Source: Aedoeadaptatus urinae (lineage in GTDB: Bacteria > Bacillota > Clostridia > Tissierellales > Peptoniphilaceae). From it: a stretch of DNA of 64,000 nucleotides. The notes beneath the pieces were generated by a model. It was not told where the DNA came from and did not search any database. It was given only the letters and a program-made list of their open reading frames with translations. Position 1 is the stretch's first letter; the number at the start of each line of letters is the position of its first letter. The stretch lies in assembly GCF_900155585.1 (NCBI RefSeq), contig NZ_LT707417.1, forward strand, positions 434,001 through 498,000, in the 5' to 3' direction. Below, one piece after another: positions 41,626 through 51,570 of this stretch. A program made the position numbers and the translations under genes.

Positions 41626-43288
41626 CAGACAGATTTGGCTGAAAGCCCTGGACGACATCGTCTATATCGTGGATTCGGCGCGGCAAAGCATTCCCATGGA
41701 CGAGCTGTTCAAGGACGAGGAAATGTACGAGCCCATGCGCCTGTCCATTCCCCATTTCGATCTGGCCTCCTGGCTCATGTTCGACACGGAAGAAAACCGC
41801 GCCACCACCGGCCAGTTGGTGACTCAGCTGTGGCATCATATTCATAAAATGCGCGGCGTGGCGCCCTATTTGGAACGGATCTTCGATTCCTATATGGCCA
41901 TGTACCGGGTGAATTATATATCAGAGGACGGGATCTACGTACAAAGCATTTTATTTCCCGAGCCCGCCGTCACCATCTGTCCCGGTGAGGGCACGAAGAA
42001 CTTAAAGGAGGGAGACATCTTCCTCGGCCGCATCCTCTGCACCAATGCGGGTTATTTTCTCTTTCACGAGCCCAATGTGGTGCCCGAGCATTTGCGGGAG
42101 GATTTCTACGCCAATGTCTTGGACCTGGGCAAGCGCCAGCCCATGATGCGTGAGAACACGAAGGTCTATCAGACCACGTTAAAAAACGGAAATCCCGAGG
42201 TCCTCTTTCTCTTCGCCATCGCCTACGCGCAGGCGGAGGAGGACGCCCGAGACGACGGACCCTTCCCCTTGGATGAGGAAGAGACCGTTTTTGATTTAGA
42301 CGTAAGAGAAGACGGCATCCTGGCCCTGGCGCCCCAATTCGCCGAAGACGACGACGATGTGGTCTCCGATATGTATATTCTGGAGCAAATGGAATCCATG
42401 GTGCTTATGGTGGACGGCATGAATTTGGACAACAACCGCTTCACCCACTATGACGAGCTTATGGAAGCGGCGGCGGAGGAAGGAGATTTCGCCACCGACG
42501 AGCAGATGACGCGGATCTACGAGCTGCTGCGATATTGGTGTACCATTCAAAAAAACGACGCCGGTCGCGACTCCTTGGAGCCCGCCGCCGAAAAAATTTT
42601 GGACTACAAGCGCAGGCTCAGTGAATCGGTGACCGGCCTCTACCGTATAAAGAGCTTAGACGATGCTCGGGGCGAGCTTACCCGCCCGTCGAGCTGGATC
42701 AACCAATTCGACCGCTACCTGGAAATTTTGCTGGACGAAAACTTGGAGGTAACGAAAAGCGGCGCCATTAATGTCGAGAGCCTGATGCGGGTGCGGGAAA
42801 ATGTGCCGACACTTATTCAAACGAGTGGGGCTAATCGAGAGAGCAGCTATCCGGAGCTGGTATTTTTCAGGAAGTTCGCCCTCTTAAAGAGCATGGTCCA
42901 CGTAGAAGGAGGGATTTTGCTTCCCACCATTCGCATGGAGCAGTACCTGCAGCTGGACGACGAGGAAAAAGTGGTGCTCTGGGTCAGCACCCTGCTAAAT
43001 AAAAAATTCAGCGCAGCGGATCCCTACTTTTCGCAGTGGCCCGTACAGGACGTCTTGCGGCAAATCACCGAGCCCGGCGCCTTGGACTATCTCTTGTCGA
43101 AAGAAAATTTGGAAAAGAAGGAAGAAAAAATTCGTTGGCGCATTTTGGAAATGGGTCGGGAGCTGGATCTCTACGACATCGCCCTGGAGCCGGGTCACAA
43201 ATACCGGTTCATTCCCACCGCCTTCGGCGAAGCGGCCTTCAGCTACATGGGCCTGTTGGGGAAGGACAATGTGATCTCTCTTTTTTGA
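41618..43288 (+). CDS. uncharacterised 556-aa soluble protein
   Basis: A large, acidic, apparently cytoplasmic protein without signal peptide or membrane segment. I do not recognise a family. Visible: a mostly helical composition, an acidic central stretch (DEEETVFDLDVREDG and AEDDDDVVSD near residues 220-250), and a C-terminal part (about 400-556) with alternating hydrophobic helices that ends FGEAAFSYMGLLGKDNVISLF. The length and even codon use argue for a real gene. It overlaps the FUSC exporter gene and is followed by envelope genes, so a role with the exporter or envelope is possible but unsupported by any motif. Confidence 0.8.
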   Translation: MSNRQIWLKALDDIVYIVDSARQSIPMDELFKDEEMYEPMRLSIPHFDLASWLMFDTEENRATTGQLVTQLWHHIHKMRGVAPYLERIFDSYMAMYRVNYISEDGIYVQSILFPEPAVTICPGEGTKNLKEGDIFLGRILCTNAGYFLFHEPNVVPEHLREDFYANVLDLGKRQPMMRENTKVYQTTLKNGNPEVLFLFAIAYAQAEEDARDDGPFPLDEEETVFDLDVREDGILALAPQFAEDDDDVVSDMYILEQMESMVLMVDGMNLDNNRFTHYDELMEAAAEEGDFATDEQMTRIYELLRYWCTIQKNDAGRDSLEPAAEKILDYKRRLSESVTGLYRIKSLDDARGELTRPSSWINQFDRYLEILLDENLEVTKSGAINVESLMRVRENVPTLIQTSGANRESSYPELVFFRKFALLKSMVHVEGGILLPTIRMEQYLQLDDEEKVVLWVSTLLNKKFSAADPYFSQWPVQDVLRQITEPGALDYLLSKENLEKKEEKIRWRILEMGRELDLYDIALEPGHKYRFIPTAFGEAAFSYMGLLGKDNVISLF

Positions 43289-43359
43289 GGATAAGGATTG
43301 TCTAAATTTAGAAATTCGAGGCGAAAAGCTGTGGTAAAATAATAGGTGGAGGCGAGGAG

Positions 43360-44754
43360 ATGAAGAGACGAAGCGCCCTTTGGGCATTAGGCATTTTTCT
43401 CGCCGTTTTTCTTATGGCGGCGGCGCCCTATCCACCGGAAAGCCATTTTTTTCGCGACATGAAAAAGGCAAAGCCGGAGGTGACCTCGCCTGAATCCGTT
43501 CCCGAAATTGTACGTTTTGATCCGTCGGAGGATCAGGCGGTGCCATTTTATTATACCTATCCCTTGAAAAAGGTGAACGGTCAGTGGGCCATGGCCTACA
43601 GAGATCTGCTTCATCTCGTGGGGGAAAAGCGCATCAGCTATCTGCCCGATGAAGGGATCATCACCATTAATCAAATCGATCGCATCTACATGGCCGTGGA
43701 CAGGGCGGCTGTCATCGGCCAGTCCGGTTCCACGGAGGCTCGCGCCTATCCCACCCTTGTAGACGATGTGCTTTACGTGCCTTTGTTTTTTTGCTTGGAG
43801 CACATGGGCTACACCGCCAATTTAACCGACGACGGCTCCGGCCTTTTAATCGTGCCGCCGCCTGAGAAGGTGAAGGTCGTCCCCGAGCGCGCCGTGAAGG
43901 TGGGAAGCATTCATCCCTATCGGGACGGCACCATGGCCACTGCCATCCTCGACATGAACGGCACCGAGCTTTTGGGCTGGGGCGAAAAGGTGCCCCGGGG
44001 CATGGGGAGTCTGTTTCATCTGAACGAAAAACAGACCGTGGACTTTGTCGGCGACCTCGCCTTAGAAAGCCCTCGAGATTACGACGAGAAAACCAAGTCG
44101 GCCCTGGCGACGGACGGCCACAGAATTTATATTTATCCCTTGGAAAAAGGGCCGCGGCAAATTTTTACCATGCCCTACGCCATGAGAGAGGCGAAAAAAT
44201 TCTGCTACGACGAGGGCGGCATCTACTTTCAAAGAGCCGACGGCATTGACGTCTTTTATCCCAAGACAAAGACATTGAAGCGCGTCGTGAATCGAGGGGT
44301 GGAGGATTTCGACGTACAGGGAGGTCGTGTGCTTTTTAAAGCCGACGGCCAATTGTTCCTGCAGGATAAAGGCGGCCTTCCCCGAAGCATGGATGCAAAA
44401 AGCGGCGTGAGCTTTAAGCTCAGCGACTCCTATATCGTCCTGGACGACGGACAGCTGGGCCTCGTGAGCATTTTATCGGCGGAGGATTTAAAGGTCCTGT
44501 GCTCTCTCGCCTATGACGCCGGCAAGAGCCACAGCGTGAAGCTGATGAACGACCGCTACCTGGCTCTCGGTCAGGGAAATACAATAAAGCTAAAGGATTT
44601 AGATTCCGATACCCACCGGGTGTTGGACATGGTCAATATCGACGATACATTAAGAGAACGCCGCGTACTGTGGCTATACAACGGCAATATTGTGAAGGGC
44701 TATGTCTACGGCGACGGCGTGAAAATCGCCCAAGGTGTGACGATACGTCCTTAA
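43360..44754 (+). CDS. exported stalk-domain-like protein with propeller-like C-terminus
   Basis: A 464-aa protein with an N-terminal signal or anchor (ALWALGIFLAVFLMAAAP), then a region like the copper-amine-oxidase N-terminal stalk domain (DDVLYVPLFFCLEHMGYTANLTDD near 130-155), then repeated short beta-rich segments consistent with a propeller. Exact function unknown; likely outside the membrane. GGAGGCGAGGAG precedes the ATG. It is 9 bases from the polysaccharide deacetylase gene, so a wall-related role is reasonable. Confidence 0.75.
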   Translation: MKRRSALWALGIFLAVFLMAAAPYPPESHFFRDMKKAKPEVTSPESVPEIVRFDPSEDQAVPFYYTYPLKKVNGQWAMAYRDLLHLVGEKRISYLPDEGIITINQIDRIYMAVDRAAVIGQSGSTEARAYPTLVDDVLYVPLFFCLEHMGYTANLTDDGSGLLIVPPPEKVKVVPERAVKVGSIHPYRDGTMATAILDMNGTELLGWGEKVPRGMGSLFHLNEKQTVDFVGDLALESPRDYDEKTKSALATDGHRIYIYPLEKGPRQIFTMPYAMREAKKFCYDEGGIYFQRADGIDVFYPKTKTLKRVVNRGVEDFDVQGGRVLFKADGQLFLQDKGGLPRSMDAKSGVSFKLSDSYIVLDDGQLGLVSILSAEDLKVLCSLAYDAGKSHSVKLMNDRYLALGQGNTIKLKDLDSDTHRVLDMVNIDDTLRERRVLWLYNGNIVKGYVYGDGVKIAQGVTIRP

Positions 44755-44763
44755 GGAGGATTT

Positions 44764-45780
44764 ATGAACAGAGAAGAAATGGAAAGACAAAGGCGGCGAA
44801 GGATCGCCCGCATTAAAAAGAGAAAGCGCCGGGCCCGCATCAGGGGTCTCGTGCTTTTCGTCGCCATTATCGTCGTATTCGGCGGCGTCTTTCATAAATT
44901 AAAATCCATGGCCTCGAGTGGCGACGAGGTCGGCGGCAATCAAGTGGAATGGTTCGTCCTGAAAAATCTGGACGCCCTAAATCCCGCCCGCGCCTATACG
45001 CCGGAGGAAGTAGGCAATTTAACCAACAATATTATTAACGACCGCATCGACATTCATCTGGCCAAGGGACAAAACCACATTACCCGTGCGTCGAGCTATG
45101 CCTACGATGCCGGTGAAATTTCCGATATTATCGAAGGCAAGCGGGAGTATACGGGCGATAAAAAAATCGCCTTCCTAACCTTCGACGACGGCCCCAATCA
45201 CAAGATCTCTCCTCAAATGTTGGATATTCTGAAAGAAAAAGAGGCCCACGCCACTTTCTTTGTCGTGGGAAGAAACGTGGGTGAAAAGACGCGAGACATT
45301 CTTCTTCGCGAGCTTACCGAAGGCCACGCCATCGCTCTGCACTCCTACAGCCACGATTACCACAAGCTCTATCCCGGACGCGTCGCCAATGCGGCGGCAG
45401 TGGAAGGGGAAGCTGCCAAGACGCAAAAAGCCCTGCAGGACGTTTTGGGTAAAAGCTTCCACTCCGGCGTGTGGCGCTACCCCGGCGGGCACATGAGCTG
45501 GAAGGGCCTGGATGCCTCTGACAAAAAATTAAAGGACATGGACATTTCCTGGATCGACTGGAACGCCCTGACAGGGGATGCGGAGCCGGCGAAGCGCCGC
45601 CCCACGACACCTGAAGGTCTGGCGGAATTTTTAAAGAAATCCATGCCGAAAAACGACGACGCGTCGGTCATCGTCATCCTAATGCACGATGCGGAAACAA
45701 AACAGCTTTCCGCCGACGCCTTGCCTCACGTCATCGACGCCCTGCGCGCCGACGGCTACAGCTTCGGTGTTTTAAAGTAG
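44764..45780 (+). CDS. membrane-anchored polysaccharide deacetylase (NodB family)
   Basis: A 338-aa protein with a strongly basic N-terminus (RRRRIARIKKRKRRARIR), one membrane segment (about 28-46) and an extracellular carbohydrate esterase 4 domain. Catalytic motifs: LTFDDGPNH near 139, HSYSHDYH near 194, RYPGGHMSW near 237, and ILMHDAETK near 302. It would remove acetyl groups from peptidoglycan or a related glycan, often giving lysozyme resistance. Ribosome site AAGGAGG. Neighbours (stalk-domain protein, MurJ) are also envelope genes. Confidence 0.92.
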   Translation: MNREEMERQRRRRIARIKKRKRRARIRGLVLFVAIIVVFGGVFHKLKSMASSGDEVGGNQVEWFVLKNLDALNPARAYTPEEVGNLTNNIINDRIDIHLAKGQNHITRASSYAYDAGEISDIIEGKREYTGDKKIAFLTFDDGPNHKISPQMLDILKEKEAHATFFVVGRNVGEKTRDILLRELTEGHAIALHSYSHDYHKLYPGRVANAAAVEGEAAKTQKALQDVLGKSFHSGVWRYPGGHMSWKGLDASDKKLKDMDISWIDWNALTGDAEPAKRRPTTPEGLAEFLKKSMPKNDDASVIVILMHDAETKQLSADALPHVIDALRADGYSFGVLK

Positions 45781-45786
45781 GTGGCC

Positions 45787-47304
45787 ATGCAACACACATC
45801 CCTACTTTTAATGCTCATCACCATAGGGACCAAATTTTTTGGATTGGCTAGGGAAAAAGCCCTAGCCCATTTTTTTGGTACATCGGATGTGGCGAATATT
45901 TTTCTTATCGCCTTCACCCTGCCTATGGTCCTGTCCAATTTATTTTCGGGCTTTATCGCCGGGGGCTTTATTCCCGTCTACACGGAGCTCGCCCACCGAG
46001 AGGGAAGAGAAAAGGCCGACGGCTTTACCACCACTCTGTCCGTGGTCGTGGCGGCAGCGGCATTGGTATTAAGCCTTCTCGCCATCCTCTTTGCCCCGCA
46101 ACTGGTGCATATGATGGCGCCGGGCTTTCACGGCGCGGTCTTCGAAAAGACCGTCTACATGAGTCGCATCACGGCGCTGAGCATGACGGTAACCGCCGTC
46201 TTTTCCATATTTAAAGCCTATCTGCAAATTTACGAGCACTTTATCGTGTCCATGTTCCACTCCGTGGTCATGAACTCCGTCTTAATCGCCGCCATGTTTT
46301 TCGGCCGGGCGGGCAATATGGGTCTCTTGGCATTGGGCATCCTCTTTGCCTTTTGCGTTCAATACGTAATCTTTCTGCCCTATTTGAAAAAAAGCGGCCT
46401 TCACCTGCGCCGCGGCTACGCCGTGAAAAGCGAGGCCATGAAAAAAATGTGGCTCCTGGTCCTGCCCATTTTGATTTCCACCTCGGTGCTGGAGATAAAT
46501 AACATCGTCAGCAAGGCGTTGGCATCCACCATCGCCTCCACCGGCGTGGCGGTAATCAATTACGCCACAAAGATTCAAGGCTTCGTCACGGGCATCGTGG
46601 TGACCAGCATCGTCACCGTCACCTACCCTCGCATGGCGAAGCTGGTGGAAAGTAAAAACGCCGAGGAGCTCTCCGCGGTCTTGCGTGATAGCCTGTCACT
46701 TATGGCGGCCTTCGTCTTGCCCGCCACCGTCGGCGTCATGTGCTTTCACAGAGAAATCGTGCAGCTTTTATTTTTAAGCGGCGCCTTTTCCGCGGAGGAC
46801 GTGCGGGCCACAGGGGAAGTGCTCTTATTTTACGCCCTGGGCCTGTTCGCCATCGGCATTCGGGAAATCGGCGTCAGGATTTTTTACAGCCGAAAGGACG
46901 CCCGAGTGCCCCTGATCAACGCCGCCTACATGGCCGTGGTCAATGTGGCCCTGAGCTTTCTCTTCGGCAAATACTTCGGCCTGCCGGGCCTCGCTCTCGG
47001 TACCTCCGTCTCTCTGTGGGTGGGGGCTGTGGGCATGCTGATCCACTTAAAGCGTGCCGCCATGGGACTGAAGCTTAGCAGCGGCATAAAGAACATGGCA
47101 AAGATCGCCCTGGCCTCCGTTCTTATGGGTGTGATCGCCAAAGGAGCGGAGAAGATCCTCCTCGGCCTTCTTTCCCCGAACCTGGCCCTACTGGTCGCCA
47201 TGGCCGTGGCGGGGGCGAGCTATGTGCTCCTCGCCGTCATTATGAAATTTGACGAGATCGAACAAATAAAAAAATTGCTTTACGAAAAGAAAAATAAGGT
47301 ATAA
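45787..47304 (+). CDS. murJ: lipid II flippase MurJ
   Basis: A 505-aa integral membrane protein with about fourteen segments of the MurJ/MviN family that moves lipid II across the membrane. Patterns: KFFGLAREKALAHFFGTSDVANIF near the N-terminus, SGFIAGGFIPVYTEL, and AFYALGLFAIGIREIGVRIFYSRKDARVP further on. Either the GTG at 45781 or the ATG at 45787 could be used; AGTAGGTGG favours the ATG. It begins directly after the deacetylase gene and probably belongs to the same transcript. Confidence 0.93.
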   Translation: MQHTSLLLMLITIGTKFFGLAREKALAHFFGTSDVANIFLIAFTLPMVLSNLFSGFIAGGFIPVYTELAHREGREKADGFTTTLSVVVAAAALVLSLLAILFAPQLVHMMAPGFHGAVFEKTVYMSRITALSMTVTAVFSIFKAYLQIYEHFIVSMFHSVVMNSVLIAAMFFGRAGNMGLLALGILFAFCVQYVIFLPYLKKSGLHLRRGYAVKSEAMKKMWLLVLPILISTSVLEINNIVSKALASTIASTGVAVINYATKIQGFVTGIVVTSIVTVTYPRMAKLVESKNAEELSAVLRDSLSLMAAFVLPATVGVMCFHREIVQLLFLSGAFSAEDVRATGEVLLFYALGLFAIGIREIGVRIFYSRKDARVPLINAAYMAVVNVALSFLFGKYFGLPGLALGTSVSLWVGAVGMLIHLKRAAMGLKLSSGIKNMAKIALASVLMGVIAKGAEKILLGLLSPNLALLVAMAVAGASYVLLAVIMKFDEIEQIKKLLYEKKNKV

Positions 47305-47352
47305 ATTTATTCAAGACTAAAAATAAAACCATTGATATAGAGAAGGGAAGAC

Positions 47353-48276
47353 ATGAAGAGAGAAGAACTGGTCGATTTTTTACACAAGCAAACCATCGAT
47401 GAAACCCTGTTAAAAGAAGTGGAGGACTTCGTTCGCGAGCATCCCGTGGATCCCGCCGTGGCGGACCGGGTGCCGGAATCCATTTACCGTTACTACGGCA
47501 AGAGCATTTGGGAAAAAGCCATTTACGCCATCCTCTCCGGCTACCACATTTTGCTTTCGGGACCCAAGGCCACGGGGAAAAACGTCTTTTCCGAAAACCT
47601 GGCCCAGCTTTTTAATCGCCCCATGTGGAATATGTCCTTAAACGTCAACGTGGACAGTGCCTCCTTAATCGGCGTGGACACCTTCCGTAACGGGGAAGTG
47701 GTTTTAAAGAAGGGTCCCGTCACCTTGGCGGCAGAAAAGGGCGGCTTCGCCATCTTCGACGAAATCAATATGGCGAAAAACGAATCCCTTTCCGTGGTGC
47801 ACTCGGCGCTGGACTTTCGCCGCATGATCGACGTGGCGGGCTACGACCGCATTCCCTTAGACGACGCCACCCGCTTTATCGGCACCATGAACTACGGCTA
47901 CATGGGCACCCGCGAGCTGAACGAAGCCCTCATCAGCCGCTTTATGGTTATCGACATGCCGATCCTTGAGGGGGAAGGGCTGAAACAGATTTTGCGGGAA
48001 GAGACCAACTTAAACGAAGAGGGCATGCTCCTCTTCGCCCGCCTCTTTACGGATCTGCAAAACAAAAGTCTGGAAGGGGAAATTTCCTCCAAGGCCGTGG
48101 ACATGCGGGGCCTTTTCGGCGCCCTCACCATGATGGAGCGTGGCCTCGGCGTGAAGGACGCTCTGAACATGGGGATCGTGAACAAATCCTTCGACCGCTT
48201 CGAAAAGGAAGTGGTAGACGATGTCATCGACACCCTCTTTGCAAAGGACGTGACGAAGGGTGAACTGTTCCGATGA
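47353..48276 (+). CDS. MoxR-type AAA ATPase with variant Walker A
   Basis: A 307-aa AAA+ protein. Walker A is GPKATGKN near residues 71-78, with Asn where Ser or Thr is usual; Walker B is GGFAIFDEINMAKNES near 130-145; sensor 1 is in RFIGTMNYGYMGTRELNEALISRF. MoxR ATPases usually remodel or insert metals into a partner complex together with a von Willebrand factor A protein, and exactly such a gene overlaps it downstream by 4 bp. The substrate is unknown. ATG follows AGAAGGGAAGAC. Confidence 0.88.
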   Translation: MKREELVDFLHKQTIDETLLKEVEDFVREHPVDPAVADRVPESIYRYYGKSIWEKAIYAILSGYHILLSGPKATGKNVFSENLAQLFNRPMWNMSLNVNVDSASLIGVDTFRNGEVVLKKGPVTLAAEKGGFAIFDEINMAKNESLSVVHSALDFRRMIDVAGYDRIPLDDATRFIGTMNYGYMGTRELNEALISRFMVIDMPILEGEGLKQILREETNLNEEGMLLFARLFTDLQNKSLEGEISSKAVDMRGLFGALTMMERGLGVKDALNMGIVNKSFDRFEKEVVDDVIDTLFAKDVTKGELFR

Positions 48277-50003
48277 GCTGGACGGACAAGCGTCGGCAAA
48301 ACGTGTACTGGACCGTCGGCGGCAATTACCAGCGTCGCTACGGCGGCGAAGGCGACGGCTTTGACGCGGCGGAATCGGGGATCATCGATCGGGCCTTTCC
48401 GAAAAATCGCCTGGCGAATTTCGTGGCGAAGAACACGGCCAATGTGTCCAACGGAAAAGATATGTCTACCGTGGCGCGGATTCTGGCTTTGCAATACACG
48501 AAGAATACCCTTTACAGCGAACGACCCGGCATCAAAGCCATGGCGAAGGGGGCCTACACCGGCCGCTTCCGCGCCCTGGACTTTTTAAACAAGCGGGATC
48601 TGGCTCAGGAAATGGAAATGCAATACGCCGCCTACCGCATGGGCAAGCCCATGAGCGCCGGCACCTTTCTTGAACCCTTAATGCGCAAATTGATCGCCGG
48701 GGATAAAATAAAAAACGAAGGGGAGTTTTACGACTACCTGGCCCGACTGTGGCGGGAGCATTTCCACGTGAACCCCACCCTGACCTTCGAGGTGGAAAAA
48801 AAGATCGAGGACAAGGACGCGCCGCCCCCGCCCGCAGATCAACCGGAGCCAAAGAAAAAGCACCGGAAAATCGTGGAAAAACAGGCGGCGCTTATCGAAG
48901 ACAGCGAGACGGAAATCATCGAGTCGGCGGAATTTTCCGGCGTCATTCGCGACACCTCCAAGGTGGTGGAATCCGACGCCACCATATCCAAGGGCCGTGC
49001 CGACAACGAAGCCCGCATCCTGAGCCGAGTGCGCAAGCACTACGGCAAGGAAGCCCTGTCCCCGGCCAAGGCGAAAAAAATCGAAGCCGCCATCGCCACG
49101 GGCATGCACCAAGGCATGCGCCTTCACGTTACCAATGGCCGCTTCGAAAATGACATCGGGGCGAAGTTTTTCGAAGACCAAATCCTCGCCCAAAGGCAGG
49201 AAACGGAAGCCGTCTACGAGAAAGACCGCCACATCTACGAGCGGTCCGTCTTCGAGCTGAGAGAAATCATTCGAAAAAATCTGCTGGACGACTCATCTCA
49301 GGAATCGGTTCACGCCGCCAACGGCGCCATCGACACGAGTTTGCTCTGGCGCCACGTGATCCTCGGCGACGACCGCATCTTCAAGAAAAATTCCTTCGAG
49401 CAGGAAAATTCCTTTGCCGTGGATATTCTCTTAGATATGAGCGGCTCCCAACAGGATCGTCAGGCGGAAGTGGCCATCCAAGGCTTTTTAATCGCCGAAG
49501 CCCTCACCCAGCTTCGCATACCCACCCGGGTCATGGGCTTTTGCAATCTCTTTCACTACCAAATCATTCGCATCTTCCGCGACTACAAGGACGAGCCCAA
49601 GGAAAATCGCGAGATCTTTTCCTACAAGGCCGGCGGCTCCAATCGCGACGGCTTTGCCCTGCGCTACGTCTTTGAAACCATGGAGGACATCGAATCGGAC
49701 ACGAAGGTGCTCATCGTCCTTTCCGACGGCATGCCCAACGACCTGCTCTCCATCGGCCTCGACGCCAACAAAGGCGCCGTCGCAGACTACGAAGGGGAAG
49801 CGGCGGTGTACGATACGGCGGCGGAAGTGCTGCAGGGCAAGCTGAAGCAGCGAGCCGTCCTCGGCGTCTTTACCGGGGAAGACAAAGAGCTGGATCAGGA
49901 AAAACTCATCTTCGGCACCGACTTCGTGCGCATCAAAGATCTGGAACGCTTCTCCGTGGTGGTGGGAAAATATTTAAAGAGCGTGGTGGAACGCCTGCAA
50001 TAA
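48273..50003 (+). CDS. von Willebrand factor A-domain protein (NorD/CobT-like)
   Basis: A 576-aa partner of the MoxR-type ATPase. The C-terminal half (about 385-576) is a VWA domain with a MIDAS start VDILLDMSGSQQDRQAE (DxSxS) and a later SDGMPNDLL. The N-terminal half is charged and helical, with a Pro/Lys-rich linker (DAPPPPADQPEPKKKHRK) near 190. Such proteins pair with MoxR ATPases in metalloenzyme maturation. The start overlaps the ATPase gene (ATGA). A terminator follows. Confidence 0.87.
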   Translation: MSWTDKRRQNVYWTVGGNYQRRYGGEGDGFDAAESGIIDRAFPKNRLANFVAKNTANVSNGKDMSTVARILALQYTKNTLYSERPGIKAMAKGAYTGRFRALDFLNKRDLAQEMEMQYAAYRMGKPMSAGTFLEPLMRKLIAGDKIKNEGEFYDYLARLWREHFHVNPTLTFEVEKKIEDKDAPPPPADQPEPKKKHRKIVEKQAALIEDSETEIIESAEFSGVIRDTSKVVESDATISKGRADNEARILSRVRKHYGKEALSPAKAKKIEAAIATGMHQGMRLHVTNGRFENDIGAKFFEDQILAQRQETEAVYEKDRHIYERSVFELREIIRKNLLDDSSQESVHAANGAIDTSLLWRHVILGDDRIFKKNSFEQENSFAVDILLDMSGSQQDRQAEVAIQGFLIAEALTQLRIPTRVMGFCNLFHYQIIRIFRDYKDEPKENREIFSYKAGGSNRDGFALRYVFETMEDIESDTKVLIVLSDGMPNDLLSIGLDANKGAVADYEGEAAVYDTAAEVLQGKLKQRAVLGVFTGEDKELDQEKLIFGTDFVRIKDLERFSVVVGKYLKSVVERLQ

Positions 50004-50009
50004 AAATCA

Positions 50010-50029
50010 GAGCCTGCGGGCTCTTTTTT
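50010..50029 (+). terminator. terminator of the MoxR/VWA operon
   Basis: GAGCC, four-base loop, GGCTC, then TTTTTT. Confidence 0.82.
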
Positions 50030-50060
50030 ATTTGCCCGCCTACCCTTTTTCCCGGAGCTG

Positions 50061-50069
50061 TGGTATACT
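50061..50069 (+). promoter_or_regulatory. extended -10 promoter of the serS T-box leader
   Basis: TGGTATACT is a good extended -10; no convincing -35 at 17 bp. Confidence 0.55.
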
Positions 50070-50075
50070 ACCACC

Positions 50076-50264
50076 AACAGCATAGGGCGACGATAAGAAG
50101 CAGTAAAAAATGTAACCCGACAGAGAGCCTGCGGATGGTGCGAGCAGGCGGGAGCAGTTTTTGAATCCGTCTTTGAGCCCGACAATGAAGTGAACCGGCA
50201 ACGGTTAATTTGGGTGGCAACGCGGGTCCGTCTCGTCCCATAGGGGATGTGGCGGCTTTTTTTA
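50076..50264 (+). promoter_or_regulatory. T-box riboswitch for serS
   Basis: The leader has the T-box core TGGCAACGCG at 50215-50224 (variant of TGGTACCGCG), preceded by the antiterminator side TTAATTTGGG. Stem I features include GGTGCGAGCAGG and a probable specifier TCC in GAATCC (50163-50168), a serine codon, which fits the gene downstream. A terminator stem with TTTTTTT (50257-50263) closes the leader. Uncharged tRNA-Ser would promote read-through. Confidence 0.92.
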
Positions 50265-50275
50265 TGGAGGTAAAG

Positions 50276-51568
50276 ATGTTAGACATTCGCATGATTCGTG
50301 AAAATCCCGAACTTGTAAAGGAAAATATTAAAAAGAAATTCCAGGACGACAAGCTCGCCCTCGTGGACGAGGTATTGGAGCTGGACGTGGCCAATCGCGC
50401 GGCAAAGACCGAAGGCGACGACCTTCGCGCCAAGCGCAACACCTTGTCGAAATCCATCGGTGGCCTGATGAAGGAAGGCAAGAAGGACGAAGCGGAAGAA
50501 GTGAAGGCCGAGGTGAAGGCCATTAACGACCGCATCGAGGAATTGGAAGAAGAAGAGGGCAAGAAGTCCGATCGCATTCGCGAAATCATGTTGGTGATTC
50601 CGCAAATTATGGACGACACCGTGCCCATTGGCAAAGACGACACGGAAAATGTGGAACTGGAACGCTTCGGCGAGCCCGTGGTTCCCGATTACGAGGTCCC
50701 CTATCACGTGGACATTATGGAAGCCGTGGCCGGCATCGATTTGGAAAGCTCGAGAAAGACCTCGGGTAGCGGCTTTTACTATCTGCGCGGCGACATCGCC
50801 CGTCTGCACTCCGCCATCCTTTCCTACGCCCGGGACTTCATGATCGACAAGGGCTATATCTATCACATTCCGCCCTTTATGATTCGCGGCGACGTGGTCA
50901 GCGGCGTCATGAGCTTCGCCGAAATGGAAAACATGATGTACAAAATCGAAGGAGAAGACCTGTACCTGATCGGCACCAGCGAACACTCCATGATCGGCAA
51001 GTACATCGACTCCATTACCGACGAAGCCACCCTGCCCCACAAGCTTACCAGCTATTCCCCCTGCTTCAGAAAAGAAGTGGGCGCCCACGGCATCGAAGAG
51101 CGCGGCGTCTATCGGATTCACCAATTCGAAAAGCAAGAGATGATCATCATCTGCAAGCCCGAAGACAGTAAAGACTTTTACAACGAGCTGTGGCAAAACA
51201 CCGTGGAATTTTTCCGCACCATGGACATTCCCGTGCGCACCTTGGAATGCTGCTCCGGCGACTTGGCCGACCTCAAGGTCAAGAGCTGCGACGTGGAAGC
51301 CTGGTCTCCCCGTCAACAAAAATACTTCGAGGTGGGCAGCTGCTCCAATTTAGGCGACGCCCAAGCCCGCCGCTTAAACATTCGCATTCGCGGCGAAGAC
51401 GGCAAGCTCTATTTGGCTCACACCCTGAACAACACCGTGGTAGCACCGCCCCGTATGCTCATCGCTTTCTTGGAAAACCACTACCGAGAAGACGGAAGCA
51501 TCTTCATTCCCGAAGTGCTGCGCCCCTACATGGGCTTTAAGGAAAAAATTGAAGTTTCTAAAAAATAA
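50276..51568 (+). CDS. serS: seryl-tRNA synthetase
   Basis: A 430-aa class II synthetase. The N-terminal long coiled coil (about 30-100) contacts tRNA-Ser; the core shows TSEHSMIGKYID, FRKEVGAHGIEERGVYRIHQF (motif 2), and NTVVAPPRMLIAFLENH (motif 3). GGAGG at 50266-50270 fixes the start at 50276; the frame from 50210 lies in the leader. Under control of the upstream T-box. Confidence 0.97.
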   Translation: MLDIRMIRENPELVKENIKKKFQDDKLALVDEVLELDVANRAAKTEGDDLRAKRNTLSKSIGGLMKEGKKDEAEEVKAEVKAINDRIEELEEEEGKKSDRIREIMLVIPQIMDDTVPIGKDDTENVELERFGEPVVPDYEVPYHVDIMEAVAGIDLESSRKTSGSGFYYLRGDIARLHSAILSYARDFMIDKGYIYHIPPFMIRGDVVSGVMSFAEMENMMYKIEGEDLYLIGTSEHSMIGKYIDSITDEATLPHKLTSYSPCFRKEVGAHGIEERGVYRIHQFEKQEMIIICKPEDSKDFYNELWQNTVEFFRTMDIPVRTLECCSGDLADLKVKSCDVEAWSPRQQKYFEVGSCSNLGDAQARRLNIRIRGEDGKLYLAHTLNNTVVAPPRMLIAFLENHYREDGSIFIPEVLRPYMGFKEKIEVSKK

Positions 51569-51570
51569 AA

